DNA of 64,000 bases from Planctomycetota bacterium (GTDB lineage: Bacteria > Planctomycetota > Planctomycetia > Planctomycetales > Planctomycetaceae): the NCBI GenBank assembly GCA_022600195.1, contig JAHZKX010000076.1, forward strand, positions 1 to 64,000. Direction: 5' to 3'. The notes beneath the pieces are model-generated. The model ran no database searches, was not told the DNA's origin, and was given only the letters and a program-made list of their open reading frames with translations. Of the stretch, positions 7,959-16,862 are shown piece by piece. A program made the position numbers and the translations under genes. Every line of letters starts with the position of its first letter. The stretch's first letter is position 1.

Positions 7959-9698
7959 CTAACGGAGCAATCTGCGAATATCCAAGGGGCGGTTCGAGAC
8001 TTTTTGAATCACCGCCTGTACTTTTACTTCTTCCTCTTCAAGGTGGGCAAGTACCTCGGAATATTGGATGTTGAGTTTTTGAATCAGCTTTTCGCGTTCC
8101 TGACTTGCTAACTGTTCAATTTGCTGAGACATTCTCTGTTTTTGTCTTGAAATTTCAGCTTGAAATGCCAGATGCAAACCACGCGCAATTTTCTCTCCCA
8201 ATTCTGACTCCATTCTCCATTCCGGTTGTTTATAAGAACCGGAACAATTTAGTGTTGCAGAAATCGAATCGATGGAAGCGAGTGTCTGAGTCAGAATGCT
8301 CGCCATTGCCTGATACTCAGATTGGGATGCTGCAACTTGAAAATGAACAGGAGTCTGGGTGAATACTAGCTGACATTGAAAATCATGTTCTCTAAAGGAA
8401 AGCTGAGATTTGCATTCTGTATGTTCTGCAATCAAATCCAGCGAAAGCTGTTTAGAATTTTCAATTGTGATTTTTTTCTGATGGGGCAGCTTGAATAATA
8501 CGACAAAATCGTGAGTGGGATTGTCTTCATAAAATTTAAGTTCTCCGGCAATCTTGATGTCAGCCTCAGCCTCGATCTGGGCTTGGAGAACAATCGGTTT
8601 TCTATATGTACTGGGAGATGAGGAAAGTTCTTTGATGGTCCCGATAAAAGGGTATTTCAGTTGATCGACTCGCGCTACACCTGTTAAACGGATCTTTTTA
8701 AACAGAGCGTCCGGTAAACTGGAATCACGTCGAAAATTGATCCATTCTCCCTTAATTGGTTCAGGTTCCTGCTCATCACGGAGAGTTTTAACGGATTGAA
8801 GCATCAAGTTCGACCAGCCTAAGACCTGTTCCAGTTGCTGGGACAGGTTTTCGCCTATTAATGCATGCAGAATTTTTTGTGGATCAGGCGAAACTGACTC
8901 TACCAGCTGGTCGAGGTTTGCTAAATCATGCTCTTTCGCCTGCTCGATTCTTTTGTAATCCTGTTGTGCAATCTGAGGGAGTGTTTTGAGATCTTTACGG
9001 ATCTGTTTGCCTGCTCTGACAAGTAGATCTACACGCTCGGCTGACTGAGTATAAGTTCTGATTTTGTCAATCGTCTTTCCTGCGGCATTTTTAACGTTAT
9101 TTTGTACCGAATCTACTTCCAGTTTGACTTGTTTCAGGCGCGTATCGTATTGTGCAAAGCGCTGCTTCCACTCCTGTTCAATCGTTTTTGAAACACGCAC
9201 TGTTTCCAGACGATTCGGGTCCAGCTCTTCGACTGCCGATTTTTTCAAGACACTCAACCAGGAGTTCCCCAGTTCTTTTGATGTTTGGCGAAAGAGTTGG
9301 GGGCTGAACTGAAATCCTTTGCCCTGTTTATCTGAAGTGTTTTCCGACTGATGATCATCATCAGATCGGGGCGAATCAAATTCCATCCCCGAGACTGTTG
9401 CTTCCTCTACAATCAGATTGCGATACATCAAAGGTTTGCCGGACAATTTCATTTTAATTTGATCGAATGAAACCAGATTGCGTTTGTCATTAGTTTGACT
9501 GGCAATTCTGATGGGTCCTGTTTTGATCGACGGTGGAAAGAACCCTGTTTGTAGACTTACGACATCCACTTCCGCTCCAGTAAGCGATTGTCCGGTTCTC
9601 ACTAAACACATACGGACCAGAGGATCAAAGGCGAAAGCAAAAAAAGTCCAGATAATAGCAGCCAGTGCAAATCGAGGCAGCAGGTAATTCCACTTCAT
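7959..9698 (-). CDS. TIGR03545 family protein, AsmA-like membrane-anchored protein
   Basis: The 579-residue protein has one N-terminal membrane helix (about 8-28, LALAAIIWTFFAFAF-type) followed by an extracytoplasmic domain with an AsmA/DUF748-like start (DPLVRMCLVRTGQSLTGAEVDV, then LSGKPLMYRNLIVEEATVSGMEFDSPR). A long coiled-coil centre and a C-terminal helical tail complete it. This layout matches the TIGR03545 family, whose members occur beside TIGR03546 genes as a two-gene cluster. The ATG overlaps the end of the TIGR03546 gene by four bases, so the two are translationally coupled. SD GGGGAAG precedes the ATG. Function is unknown. A role in envelope lipid or protein transport is only an inference from the AsmA-like N-terminus. 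Confidence 0.75.
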   Translation of the reverse strand: MKWNYLLPRFALAAIIWTFFAFAFDPLVRMCLVRTGQSLTGAEVDVVSLQTGFFPPSIKTGPIRIASQTNDKRNLVSFDQIKMKLSGKPLMYRNLIVEEATVSGMEFDSPRSDDDHQSENTSDKQGKGFQFSPQLFRQTSKELGNSWLSVLKKSAVEELDPNRLETVRVSKTIEQEWKQRFAQYDTRLKQVKLEVDSVQNNVKNAAGKTIDKIRTYTQSAERVDLLVRAGKQIRKDLKTLPQIAQQDYKRIEQAKEHDLANLDQLVESVSPDPQKILHALIGENLSQQLEQVLGWSNLMLQSVKTLRDEQEPEPIKGEWINFRRDSSLPDALFKKIRLTGVARVDQLKYPFIGTIKELSSSPSTYRKPIVLQAQIEAEADIKIAGELKFYEDNPTHDFVVLFKLPHQKKITIENSKQLSLDLIAEHTECKSQLSFREHDFQCQLVFTQTPVHFQVAASQSEYQAMASILTQTLASIDSISATLNCSGSYKQPEWRMESELGEKIARGLHLAFQAEISRQKQRMSQQIEQLASQEREKLIQKLNIQYSEVLAHLEEEEVKVQAVIQKVSNRPLDIRRLLR

Positions 9699-10207
9699 GA
9701 AACTTCCCCTACGATCGCGCCCACTTGTGTACCCCAGAGAAGTTGCACGATTCGATATTTTTTCAATTTATGGGTAAGCAGAGGTGTGTACTTTTCAAAC
9801 TGTGGTTTTGAGATTCGGAAAACCGGGTAGAACATAAATAACCCCAGGATCAGACTTCCCATTACGATAGTGTTATTGAAATCGGTCCAAGGAGCCAAGG
9901 GCACTTCATAGACTGAAACCCAAAAACCCTGTAAAGATGACGCCAAGAGCACACTTCGACCAATTAGATGGCTTAACGGATCGATCAGAATTGCCAGCCA
10001 GGAGAAAACTATGGTTCCCAGTGAGGCTGAGCAGAGATTCACTTTTGAACCTGCCAGAATGAATAATAAAATCACAGCCGTCAAATTTTCTTTGGGAACC
10101 AGTCCAATCATCATGCCCATACTGAATCCGAGGGCTAGTTGACGAGGAGAATTGGCACTACTAAGTGCGCTGGCAAGAAAACGGAGAGAGCGAAGCCAAT
10201 AAGACAT
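9695..10207 (-). CDS. TIGR03546 family integral membrane protein (DUF2062-like)
   Basis: This 170-residue protein starts MSYWLRSLRFLASALSS and continues with LALGFSMGMMIGLVPKENL, the conserved opening of TIGR03546, followed by hydrophobic segments around 25-50, 55-80 and 110-130 and a basic tail (THKLKKYR). It resembles the DUF2062 membrane family. It is the first gene of the pair with TIGR03545 (ATGA overlap at 9695-9698) and follows a terminator at 10247-10286, so it probably has its own promoter. Molecular function is not known. Confidence 0.75.
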   Translation of the reverse strand: MSYWLRSLRFLASALSSANSPRQLALGFSMGMMIGLVPKENLTAVILLFILAGSKVNLCSASLGTIVFSWLAILIDPLSHLIGRSVLLASSLQGFWVSVYEVPLAPWTDFNNTIVMGSLILGLFMFYPVFRISKPQFEKYTPLLTHKLKKYRIVQLLWGTQVGAIVGEVS

Positions 10208-10246
10208 TTTGAGGGGAACTCCGCAATATTTCTGGAGTTAGAAATG

Positions 10247-10286
10247 GAAAAAATAATTCTGCCCGCCTGAGAAGGTCAGGCAGAAT
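10247..10286 (-). terminator. Rho-independent terminator after the fluoride-channel gene
   Basis: Read on the minus strand, ATTCTGCCTGA and TCAGG/CAGAAT form a stem with a small bulge, immediately followed by TATTTTTT. It closes the three-gene operon 13320-10462 and insulates the TIGR03546/03545 pair. Confidence 0.75.
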
Positions 10287-10461
10287 CCCCCCTGTTATGA
10301 ACTTGTTATCGGCCAGAATTCAACTTCACCTTAACCGTTATAATCAGAATATCTTAACAATATGATATTTTTAGTTCATAAGCTGAACTGATTGATTTCA
10401 GAGACAGGAATGAGTCTAGACAGGTCTGATACATTTCAGCGAAATCAGTCAGCCATTAAAA

Positions 10462-10860
10462 TCATTTTTCCAGCCAGAACATGACAGAAGCCCAGCCTAC
10501 CCATACAGCTATCAGACCGACGATCAAGTTTCCAGAGATGTTGAGAAAAGCGTGATTCAGTTCAGAATTTCTTAACAGGCTAACAGTATCATGACCAAAG
10601 GTGGAAAATGTGGTTAATGATCCCAGAAACCCTGAAATCAGAAACAGGCTGGCATGTTCGTGTATACGAATGGAAGAATGAAGCTGCTTGTGGGTGACGA
10701 TGGCCATCAGAATGCCGATCAACAAACAACCTGCGGCATTCACGACAAGGGTACCGACAGGAAAATTTCCCGGGTATTTCCGCGCAAGTAGTTCCGTAAT
10801 GCTATATCGAGCTACGGCGCCTACAAATCCTCCTAACCCGACAGCCAGCAGTTGTGACAC
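10462..10860 (-). CDS. crcB: Fluoride-specific ion channel CrcB/Fluc
   Basis: The 132-residue four-helix protein shows all family landmarks: GGFVGAVARY (10-19), GTLVVNAAGC (36-45, with the conserved Asn41), and GFLGSLTTFSTF (77-88, the phenylalanine-box/Thr segment). Fluc proteins form dual-topology dimers that export cytoplasmic fluoride. A single gene of this length fits a homodimeric channel. The start codon is GTG with AAAGGA ten bases upstream. It lies 45 bases after the PQQ-propeller gene, and this gap holds no fluoride-riboswitch (crcB-motif) sequence, so expression probably follows the upstream operon. Confidence 0.93.
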   Translation of the reverse strand: MSQLLAVGLGGFVGAVARYSITELLARKYPGNFPVGTLVVNAAGCLLIGILMAIVTHKQLHSSIRIHEHASLFLISGFLGSLTTFSTFGHDTVSLLRNSELNHAFLNISGNLIVGLIAVWVGWASVMFWLEK

Positions 10861-10905
10861 AAATGATTCCTTTCTATTTTATGATTCATAAAAACCGCCG
10901 ACAAA

Positions 10906-12114
10906 TTATTTGGAAGAGATTTTCCAGAGATGTTTATCACTACGAAGAAAGAGTGAATTATTTGAGATTGCCGGCGTTGCCAGAATCGTCTCTTTCAAAT
11001 CGATTTCTCCGGTGACATCTCCCTTCTCTTCACTTAATTGAACGACCTGTAACAATCCTTTTTCACTGATCAGATAAAGATGATTAGCGGCGGCAATCGG
11101 GGTGGCACTGAATGGACCTTTCAAGCGTAGTCGCCAGATAATTTCACCGGTCTGGAGACTTCCACAAGATAAGACTCCAGCACGATTCACAGTATATACC
11201 CTTTTTTGATAGACCAATGGACTCGCGGTCGCTGGAGAGAGTTTTTGTTCCTTCCAGAGCACTTTAGGGGGATCGCTGCTAGTGCCGGGTTGGAGCGCTG
11301 TCAGACCATTTGAGGGTACAAACAAAATATTTTCGCCAACAGTAGTCGAAGGAATGCGTCCCGCCCCTTGTTCATACTGCCAGGCTGTTTCACCCGTATC
11401 GGGATAGATGGCATCGACGCCTTCACTCGACTGCAAAAGCACCAGTGCTTCCGCTTCGGGTGCAGATTTCAGAATCGCAGGCGATGTCCAGTTTGCAACA
11501 CGTGGGCGTTTAATTTTCCAGCGGGCGATTCCCGTTTTAACGTCGAGACCGGTGGTAAAAGAATCATCATCATTTTCGACTGGAACAATTAAAGTTTCGC
11601 CTACAACGACTGGAGAGGATGCCATGCCCAGACTGTTGCTGGCGTTGGGAAAATCGTGCGATAAACCTCTTATCCAAAGCAGATTTCCATCCAGATCCAG
11701 ACAGACAACATCATTACTGGAAAATGTCGCAAACACGCGTTTGCCATCGCTGGCAGGAGTTGAAGTGGCAACACTCATTTTATTATGACATTGAGTACGA
11801 CCTGTTGCCCAGAATTGTCTTTCCCAAAGACGTTTTCCTGTGTTGAAATCAAAGCAGTGAACGTGCAGTTGATCCTGTTTGAAACCTGTCGTACTGGTAA
11901 TAAAAACTTTATTACCCACGACAATCGGACCAGACGCGCCGCGCCCCTTTAAATCTGCTGACCAGGCAATGTTTTCCTGATCGACTTTCGAAGGAGGCGT
12001 CTCTGAAGTCGCTACATTATTCGTCAGTGGTCCTCGAAATTGAGGCCAGTCAGCGCCACAACATAAACAGACCGCGATCAGGGGCAGTACTAATTTAAGG
12101 AATTCATTTTTCAT
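10906..12114 (-). CDS. Secreted PQQ-binding-like beta-propeller protein
   Basis: The ATG at 12114 is chosen because MKNEFLKLVLPLIAVCLCCGA makes a proper signal peptide. An upstream frame extends to 12150. The mature part begins DWPQFRGPLTNN, the planctomycete hallmark of exported PQQ/BamB-like propellers, and contains repeated blades of the type GxxLWxxxL/TGExxWRLRLKG (LDLDGNLLWIRG, VKTGIARWKI, PDTGETAWQYE, LQTGEIIWRLRL). It is likely periplasmic, and the blades may serve protein-protein contact rather than PQQ catalysis. It is the middle gene of an operon with the HEAT-type gene upstream and crcB downstream. Confidence 0.82.
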   Translation of the reverse strand: MKNEFLKLVLPLIAVCLCCGADWPQFRGPLTNNVATSETPPSKVDQENIAWSADLKGRGASGPIVVGNKVFITSTTGFKQDQLHVHCFDFNTGKRLWERQFWATGRTQCHNKMSVATSTPASDGKRVFATFSSNDVVCLDLDGNLLWIRGLSHDFPNASNSLGMASSPVVVGETLIVPVENDDDSFTTGLDVKTGIARWKIKRPRVANWTSPAILKSAPEAEALVLLQSSEGVDAIYPDTGETAWQYEQGAGRIPSTTVGENILFVPSNGLTALQPGTSSDPPKVLWKEQKLSPATASPLVYQKRVYTVNRAGVLSCGSLQTGEIIWRLRLKGPFSATPIAAANHLYLISEKGLLQVVQLSEEKGDVTGEIDLKETILATPAISNNSLFLRSDKHLWKISSK

Positions 12115-12174
12115 AAGATCATCCATTTCAGGAAAGAAGCGTATCATCAATCGTAAAAAAATATTGATTAAACA

Positions 12175-13320
12175 TTATGGGCTAAGCTGAGTCGTCGACT
12201 GTGGTTTTTGGGATTGTACTCCCGTTCCCGAAGGATGTGCAATTCGGAGTTGGAACTGGTAGCGTTGCGCCCAACTGTCGTCTTGCTCGTTCTGACAAAG
12301 TTTGAGAAGAATCACATTCTTGCCGGGTTGAACCGTTACTGGCACGCTATACTGATCTAATACCATTCCACGATGATATTCGTTACGTGCAAACAGTAGT
12401 TTACCATTTACCCAGATTTTCCAAGCGTTCGGAGTACCCAGTCGGATTTCCAACGATTGTTTCTGAGGACTATGGAAGTCGGCAGCGCAGTACATGACGG
12501 CTCCCTTATAGGGAGAGATTGATTTCGCGACATCGAAGATTCCGTAGTCATCTTTCGTATTAACGGATTTCCAGTTAACTTTACCTTCTTTGCCTTCCAG
12601 CGCTGCAGCGAAATCGAGTTTTTCTTCGGGGGCATAGACGGTATCGTACCCTTTTTTCTCGCGATTATCGAAGGGGCCAACGATCATCCATTCAGACAGA
12701 AAACCGAAATGTTTTTGTAAGTCGATTTTCTCTCCCAGACTCCTTAAGGGTTTGACAATGTTTTTGACCTGATCAGAATCAGTCGCACCAGAAAGTGCCT
12801 GCTGATACACTTTCTTTGCCTGATCTTTTTTACCTGACTTTTCCAGATTTTTTGCTTCATTGATCAATCGCTGAACAGCGTCACGACGCAGAGTAACACT
12901 CGTGTCATTAATCATACCGGGAATAATTCGGTCAGCTGCAGCTGGATCAACTTTAATCAATGTTTCATACGCGAGGCGTCTTGCCCGTGGATTCCTGGAG
13001 GTATCCAGAACAAATTCTTCCAAGTTCTTAACGGGAAGTTTTTTTTGTTGAATTGCCCTGGCAGCAATTGCTTCAAATGCACCACGCAGCCAGTTGACGG
13101 CCAGCGGATTGGCTCCTTCAAAGCTGGACAGAATCGGAATCAAGGCTGAGGCATCTGACTGAGAAAGTTGCTGCACGGCTTTGGATGCGGTGAGATTCCC
13201 CTGACCTTCTTTTTGAACCTGTTTGATTTTTGCAATATTTTGCGCTACGTCATTCGCCTGAAGGATCGTCAGCGAACTGAAAAGGAACATGAGGCAGAAT
13301 AGAAAACGGATTCGCTGCAT
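12175..13320 (-). CDS. Secreted HEAT-repeat/beta-sandwich protein of unknown function
   Basis: The ATG at 13320 has a strong SD (AGGAGA, seven bases away) and opens a signal peptide (MQRIRFLFCLMFLFSSLTILQA, cut before ND). The first half is helical with HEAT-like units (PRARRLAYETLIKVDPAAADRIIPGMINDTSVTLRRDAVQRLI). The second half, from about residue 215, is a galactose-binding/PA14-like beta-sandwich (EWMIVGPFDN, WKIWVNGKLLFARNEYHRG, PVTVQPGKNVILLKLCQ). This pattern recurs in secreted planctomycete proteins. It is the first gene of the operon with the PQQ protein (about 60 bases to the next start) and crcB. Confidence 0.75.
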   Translation of the reverse strand: MQRIRFLFCLMFLFSSLTILQANDVAQNIAKIKQVQKEGQGNLTASKAVQQLSQSDASALIPILSSFEGANPLAVNWLRGAFEAIAARAIQQKKLPVKNLEEFVLDTSRNPRARRLAYETLIKVDPAAADRIIPGMINDTSVTLRRDAVQRLINEAKNLEKSGKKDQAKKVYQQALSGATDSDQVKNIVKPLRSLGEKIDLQKHFGFLSEWMIVGPFDNREKKGYDTVYAPEEKLDFAAALEGKEGKVNWKSVNTKDDYGIFDVAKSISPYKGAVMYCAADFHSPQKQSLEIRLGTPNAWKIWVNGKLLFARNEYHRGMVLDQYSVPVTVQPGKNVILLKLCQNEQDDSWAQRYQFQLRIAHPSGTGVQSQKPQSTTQLSP

Positions 13321-13615
13321 GGGAATCTCCTGAGACTGATCGATGCAATAAAAATGATACGCCAATGACTTTAGGGCCAACTGGTGATAGTCGTACTTTC
13401 GTGGAAAGAAATTGTACCAATTTCATTCCGACACCAACAAGTATGACGGCTATATTCCCATTAATTTAACTCCGGAAAGCCAGAATGAGTCAGTGTTTAA
13501 TTAAAATTAACTTCTCGCATTCAAAGAGACTTTGGCTGATTCTTTTTTAACTACCTGATATAATTTCACTCTAAATTAGAATATTACGACTTTTTGAAAA
13601 TTCGGATTCACAGCT

Positions 13616-14647
13616 ATGACAACAGTGCTCAGCAGAACCATTGATCGATTACTTCAGGGAGAAAATCTGGAAAGCGAAGCCGCGTATGAGGCGATTGCTT
13701 CCATCATGCGCGGTGAATGCAGCGAAATACAGATCGCAGCGTTACTGACCGCATTGCGGATGAAAGAGGAAACTTCCGATGAACTGGTCGGCGCAGCCAG
13801 AGCGATGCACGAACGGGCTCTGGCAATTCCCACGAAGATAACCGGTCTTCTGGACACATGTGGGACGGGAGGAGATCAACTCCATACGTTTAACATCAGT
13901 ACCGCCGTGGCGATCGTAGCGGCGGCAGCCGGAATCCCAGTCGCCAAACATGGAAATCGAAGTGTTTCCAGTTCCAGCGGTTCCTCGGATGTTCTCGAAG
14001 CATTAGGAGTCCGGTTGGACTTAACACCAGAACAAATCGGGCAATGTCTGGAAAAAACCGGTATCGGTTTCTGCTTTGCTCCTCTGTTGCACTCTGCAAT
14101 GAAATATGTTGCTCCTGTTCGTCGCGAATTGGGAATTCGCACCATCTTCAATTACCTGGGGCCTTTAACGAATCCAGCCAATGCAGAGTATCAGCTTTTA
14201 GGGGCTAATTCTGTACAGGCCGCAGAAAAAATTGCTCAAGCCTTATTAAAATTAGGTCGAAAACATGCATTGGTTGTTTGTGGCAATGGTGAACTGGACG
14301 AGATTAGCCTCTGGGGAAAAACATCAGTTTATGAAGTAAATGGTTCGGATTTGCGTTATTATGAATGGACTGCCGCTGATTTCGGATTACCAGAATGTGA
14401 CGTAAGTCAATTGGTCGTCAAATCCTCAGAGCAGAGCGCTCAAGTGATTCTAGACATCTTTCAGGGTGAACAGGGACCTGCTCGGGATATGGTAGTAGCC
14501 AACGCATCGGCTGCCTTATTGGCAGCGGAAAAAACTACAAATCTGGAGCAAGCTGTTCAAAATGTCTCTTCACTGATTGATGAAGGTAAAGTATTAGAGA
14601 AACTCAAACATCTCATCGAGTTTAGTAGTAATATAACTGGAGAATGA
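13616..14647 (+). CDS. trpD: Anthranilate phosphoribosyltransferase
   Basis: The 343-residue enzyme transfers phosphoribose from PRPP to anthranilate in tryptophan synthesis. The glycine-rich PRPP loop DTCGTGGD (about 80-87), the KHGNRSVSSSSGSSD segment (about 110-124) and the anthranilate-site arginine region (MKYVAPVRRELGIRTIFNYLGPLTNP) are intact, and length is normal. No other trp gene is adjacent, so the pathway is scattered, as often in planctomycetes. The gene has its own upstream region of about 295 bases, divergent from the HEAT-type operon. Confidence 0.95.
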   Translation: MTTVLSRTIDRLLQGENLESEAAYEAIASIMRGECSEIQIAALLTALRMKEETSDELVGAARAMHERALAIPTKITGLLDTCGTGGDQLHTFNISTAVAIVAAAAGIPVAKHGNRSVSSSSGSSDVLEALGVRLDLTPEQIGQCLEKTGIGFCFAPLLHSAMKYVAPVRRELGIRTIFNYLGPLTNPANAEYQLLGANSVQAAEKIAQALLKLGRKHALVVCGNGELDEISLWGKTSVYEVNGSDLRYYEWTAADFGLPECDVSQLVVKSSEQSAQVILDIFQGEQGPARDMVVANASAALLAAEKTTNLEQAVQNVSSLIDEGKVLEKLKHLIEFSSNITGE

Positions 14648-14831
14648 ATAAACAGGATTTCTGTCCGGTAATCAGAAAATGTAAGTCTCATCATTGGTGT
14701 TGACTTGCCGAATCTGAGTATCCTCTTATAATTCCTCAGGACAATGACAATTGAAAACAGTAGAAATCAAAAGAAGTAAGGTCGCTACTTATTTGATTTG
14801 ATTGCTGGCATTAAGAAATAAAGGTCTCATC

Positions 14832-15305
14832 ATGAATGCTGAAGCGCAAAGAAAGCTGATTTTCACAACAGAAGAGGCCAATCTTCGTTTACCACTCGTG
14901 CAGGCGATTGTCAAAGACATCGTTGCCCTTTATCAGAATTTGCATGACCGCCAGGAACGAATTACAGAAATTAAGCAACTACCCGGTGCTTCCGCTCGAG
15001 ATGAAGAGTCAGCTTACAGCGAAGAACTTCTCCAAGCTGAAGTCGATATCGAAAACGATATGGAGCAACTCAAGGGATACGTCACCGAGCTCATTGAGCT
15101 GGGCGTCGAATTGGAAGACCCTGCTCTAGGAGTTGTGAACTTTCCTTCCCTGCGAGGAGGCCAGGAAATTTATCTCTGCTGGAAATCTGGCGAGGAAGAA
15201 GTTGCTTTCTGGCACAATCTGGAAGAAAACTTTTCCGACCGACAAGAGTTATTTGAAGAATCATTGAATAATGACATCGAAAATAACGATGAGCCACTAA
15301 TTTAG
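14832..15305 (+). CDS. DUF2203 domain protein
   Basis: The ATG at 14832 is preferred (AAAGG upstream; the ten extra residues of the longer frame are not family-like), giving 157 residues. It matches DUF2203 from end to end: the opening FTTEEANLRLPLVQAIVKDI, a helical hairpin with ELLQAEVDIENDMEQLKGYVTELIELGVELEDPALGVV, and the closing FPSLRGGQEIYLCWKSGEEEVAFWHNLEE. It is soluble, acidic and of unknown function. It follows trpD by about 185 bases and is convergent with a sulfatase. Confidence 0.85.
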   Translation: MNAEAQRKLIFTTEEANLRLPLVQAIVKDIVALYQNLHDRQERITEIKQLPGASARDEESAYSEELLQAEVDIENDMEQLKGYVTELIELGVELEDPALGVVNFPSLRGGQEIYLCWKSGEEEVAFWHNLEENFSDRQELFEESLNNDIENNDEPLI

Positions 15306-15347
15306 TCAACGACTTCTTTCAACTTCTCTCTTTACCAGTCCTTCGAA

Positions 15348-16712
15348 TTATTTCGAAGTAGTTTCATCTATCCAGGATTCATACGCCTGCTTTAATTGCC
15401 TGGTGATTTCAGGGTGTTTGGCAGCTAAATCTGTTGATTCGCCCAGATCCTGTTTCAGATCGAACAGCATGAATGGTTGATCGTGCTTTGTACGAAGTAA
15501 TTTATATTTCCCTTTTCGAACAGCGCTATATTTTCGATATTGAAAATAGAAAGACCTTTGCTCTGATGTTTCTGGTGCTTTGAGAACCGGAAGAATATTC
15601 TGCCCATCCAGAATTCGGTCCTGTGGAAGTTTTCCACCCGCCAGTGAAACCAGAGTAGGCAAAATATCAAGGCTGATGATTTGACTGTCATTCACAGTCC
15701 CCGCTTTGATATGACCAGGAAATCGTACAATCGCAGGAACACGAATTCCTCCTTCCCACAAAGTAACCCCTCCGTCACGCAGAGGTTTGTTACTGGCCAC
15801 TTCCAATCCACGATCCTTCAGCATGAAAGCCCCATTGTCCGAATACCAGATAACGATCGTATTTTCGCTCAATCCACTCTCATCCAATTTCTTCAGAACC
15901 CGACCAATGGCGGTATCCAGTGCAGTAACAACCGCCCGATAACGTTTCTGAGGATTTTTGGTTTGTGGAGAAATGCCATACGCTTCGAAAGCGCTGTCCG
16001 GGGCCTGCCACTCATTACTTTGCCCTGGTTGTTTATTTCTCTTTCCTGGAAAATGCGGTGCGTTGAAAGGCAGATAGATGAAAAAAGGATGTTGTTTATT
16101 AGCTTCAATGAATTGGCAAGCTTCGTCAGCAAATAAATCAGTCGAATACCCTTTCACGAACACCTCTTTCAAGCCACGCCACAAATCATGGCGACCAGCG
16201 TAAAAGTGATAGTAATAATCAATATTACCCGCAGCAAACCCGAAAAATTCGTCAAAACCGCGCTCTGTCGGACGGCTTCCTGGCGAAAAACCGATATTCC
16301 ATTTTCCAAAACAGGCAGTGCGGTATCCCTGTTGCTTCAGATACTGTGGAATCAGTCGTTCACTTTTTCGTAAGCCATCTCCATAATTTTCCACAGCGTT
16401 CAATTGATGATTTAAACCAATTCTCTGGGGATATCGGCCTGTTAACAACGTCGCCCTGGAAACGGTGCAAGTGGGAGATGCGGTATAAAAATCAGTGAGC
16501 CTTACTCCCTGTTTTGCCAACTGGTCAAGCTGAGGCGTCTTTATATTTGGATTGCCATAACAACCTAAGTCGCCGTATCCCAGATTGTCAGCGGTAATCA
16601 GCAGGATATTCGGTTGTTGACGAATCTGTTTTTCACTGGCAGAAACCTGAGCCTGGAATAAAAAGGTGAAAATACAGGCCACAATCAAATTAATAAACAG
16701 TCGATGATACAT
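15348..16712 (-). CDS. Secreted sulfatase with a non-canonical CTVSR active-site motif
   Basis: The 454-residue protein has a signal peptide (cut about ASA/SEK) and the alkaline-phosphatase-fold sulfatase layout: NILLITADNLGYGDLGCYG metal site (35-53), the formylglycine segment at Cys82, ATLLTGRYPQRIG, GKWNIGF, and the distal metal site IVIWYSDNGAF. The formylglycine motif reads C-T-V-S-R rather than CxPxR or CxAxR, and the first metal pair is Asp-Asn (ADN) instead of Asp-Asp. Both deviations may lower maturation or activity. It probably acts outside the cytoplasm on sulfated glycans. No sulfatase-maturing enzyme gene is nearby. Confidence 0.88.
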   Translation of the reverse strand: MYHRLFINLIVACIFTFLFQAQVSASEKQIRQQPNILLITADNLGYGDLGCYGNPNIKTPQLDQLAKQGVRLTDFYTASPTCTVSRATLLTGRYPQRIGLNHQLNAVENYGDGLRKSERLIPQYLKQQGYRTACFGKWNIGFSPGSRPTERGFDEFFGFAAGNIDYYYHFYAGRHDLWRGLKEVFVKGYSTDLFADEACQFIEANKQHPFFIYLPFNAPHFPGKRNKQPGQSNEWQAPDSAFEAYGISPQTKNPQKRYRAVVTALDTAIGRVLKKLDESGLSENTIVIWYSDNGAFMLKDRGLEVASNKPLRDGGVTLWEGGIRVPAIVRFPGHIKAGTVNDSQIISLDILPTLVSLAGGKLPQDRILDGQNILPVLKAPETSEQRSFYFQYRKYSAVRKGKYKLLRTKHDQPFMLFDLKQDLGESTDLAAKHPEITRQLKQAYESWIDETTSK

Positions 16713-16862
16713 AAAAGATTCTTTTGCTATCTTGGATTTTGGGACCAGGATCTTTCTCGAATGAACAGTGGCAGGAGATTGATACTCTCTCTGGCTTTAT
16801 CTGAACAGTTCAGGAACTGCGTGTCAATCAAGAGCGAGAAAACTTGGTAAGCAATGTTTGTT

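Noticed and set aside
10861-10905. Fluoride riboswitch upstream of crcB
   Set aside because: The 45-base gap is too short and lacks the conserved crcB-motif bases.
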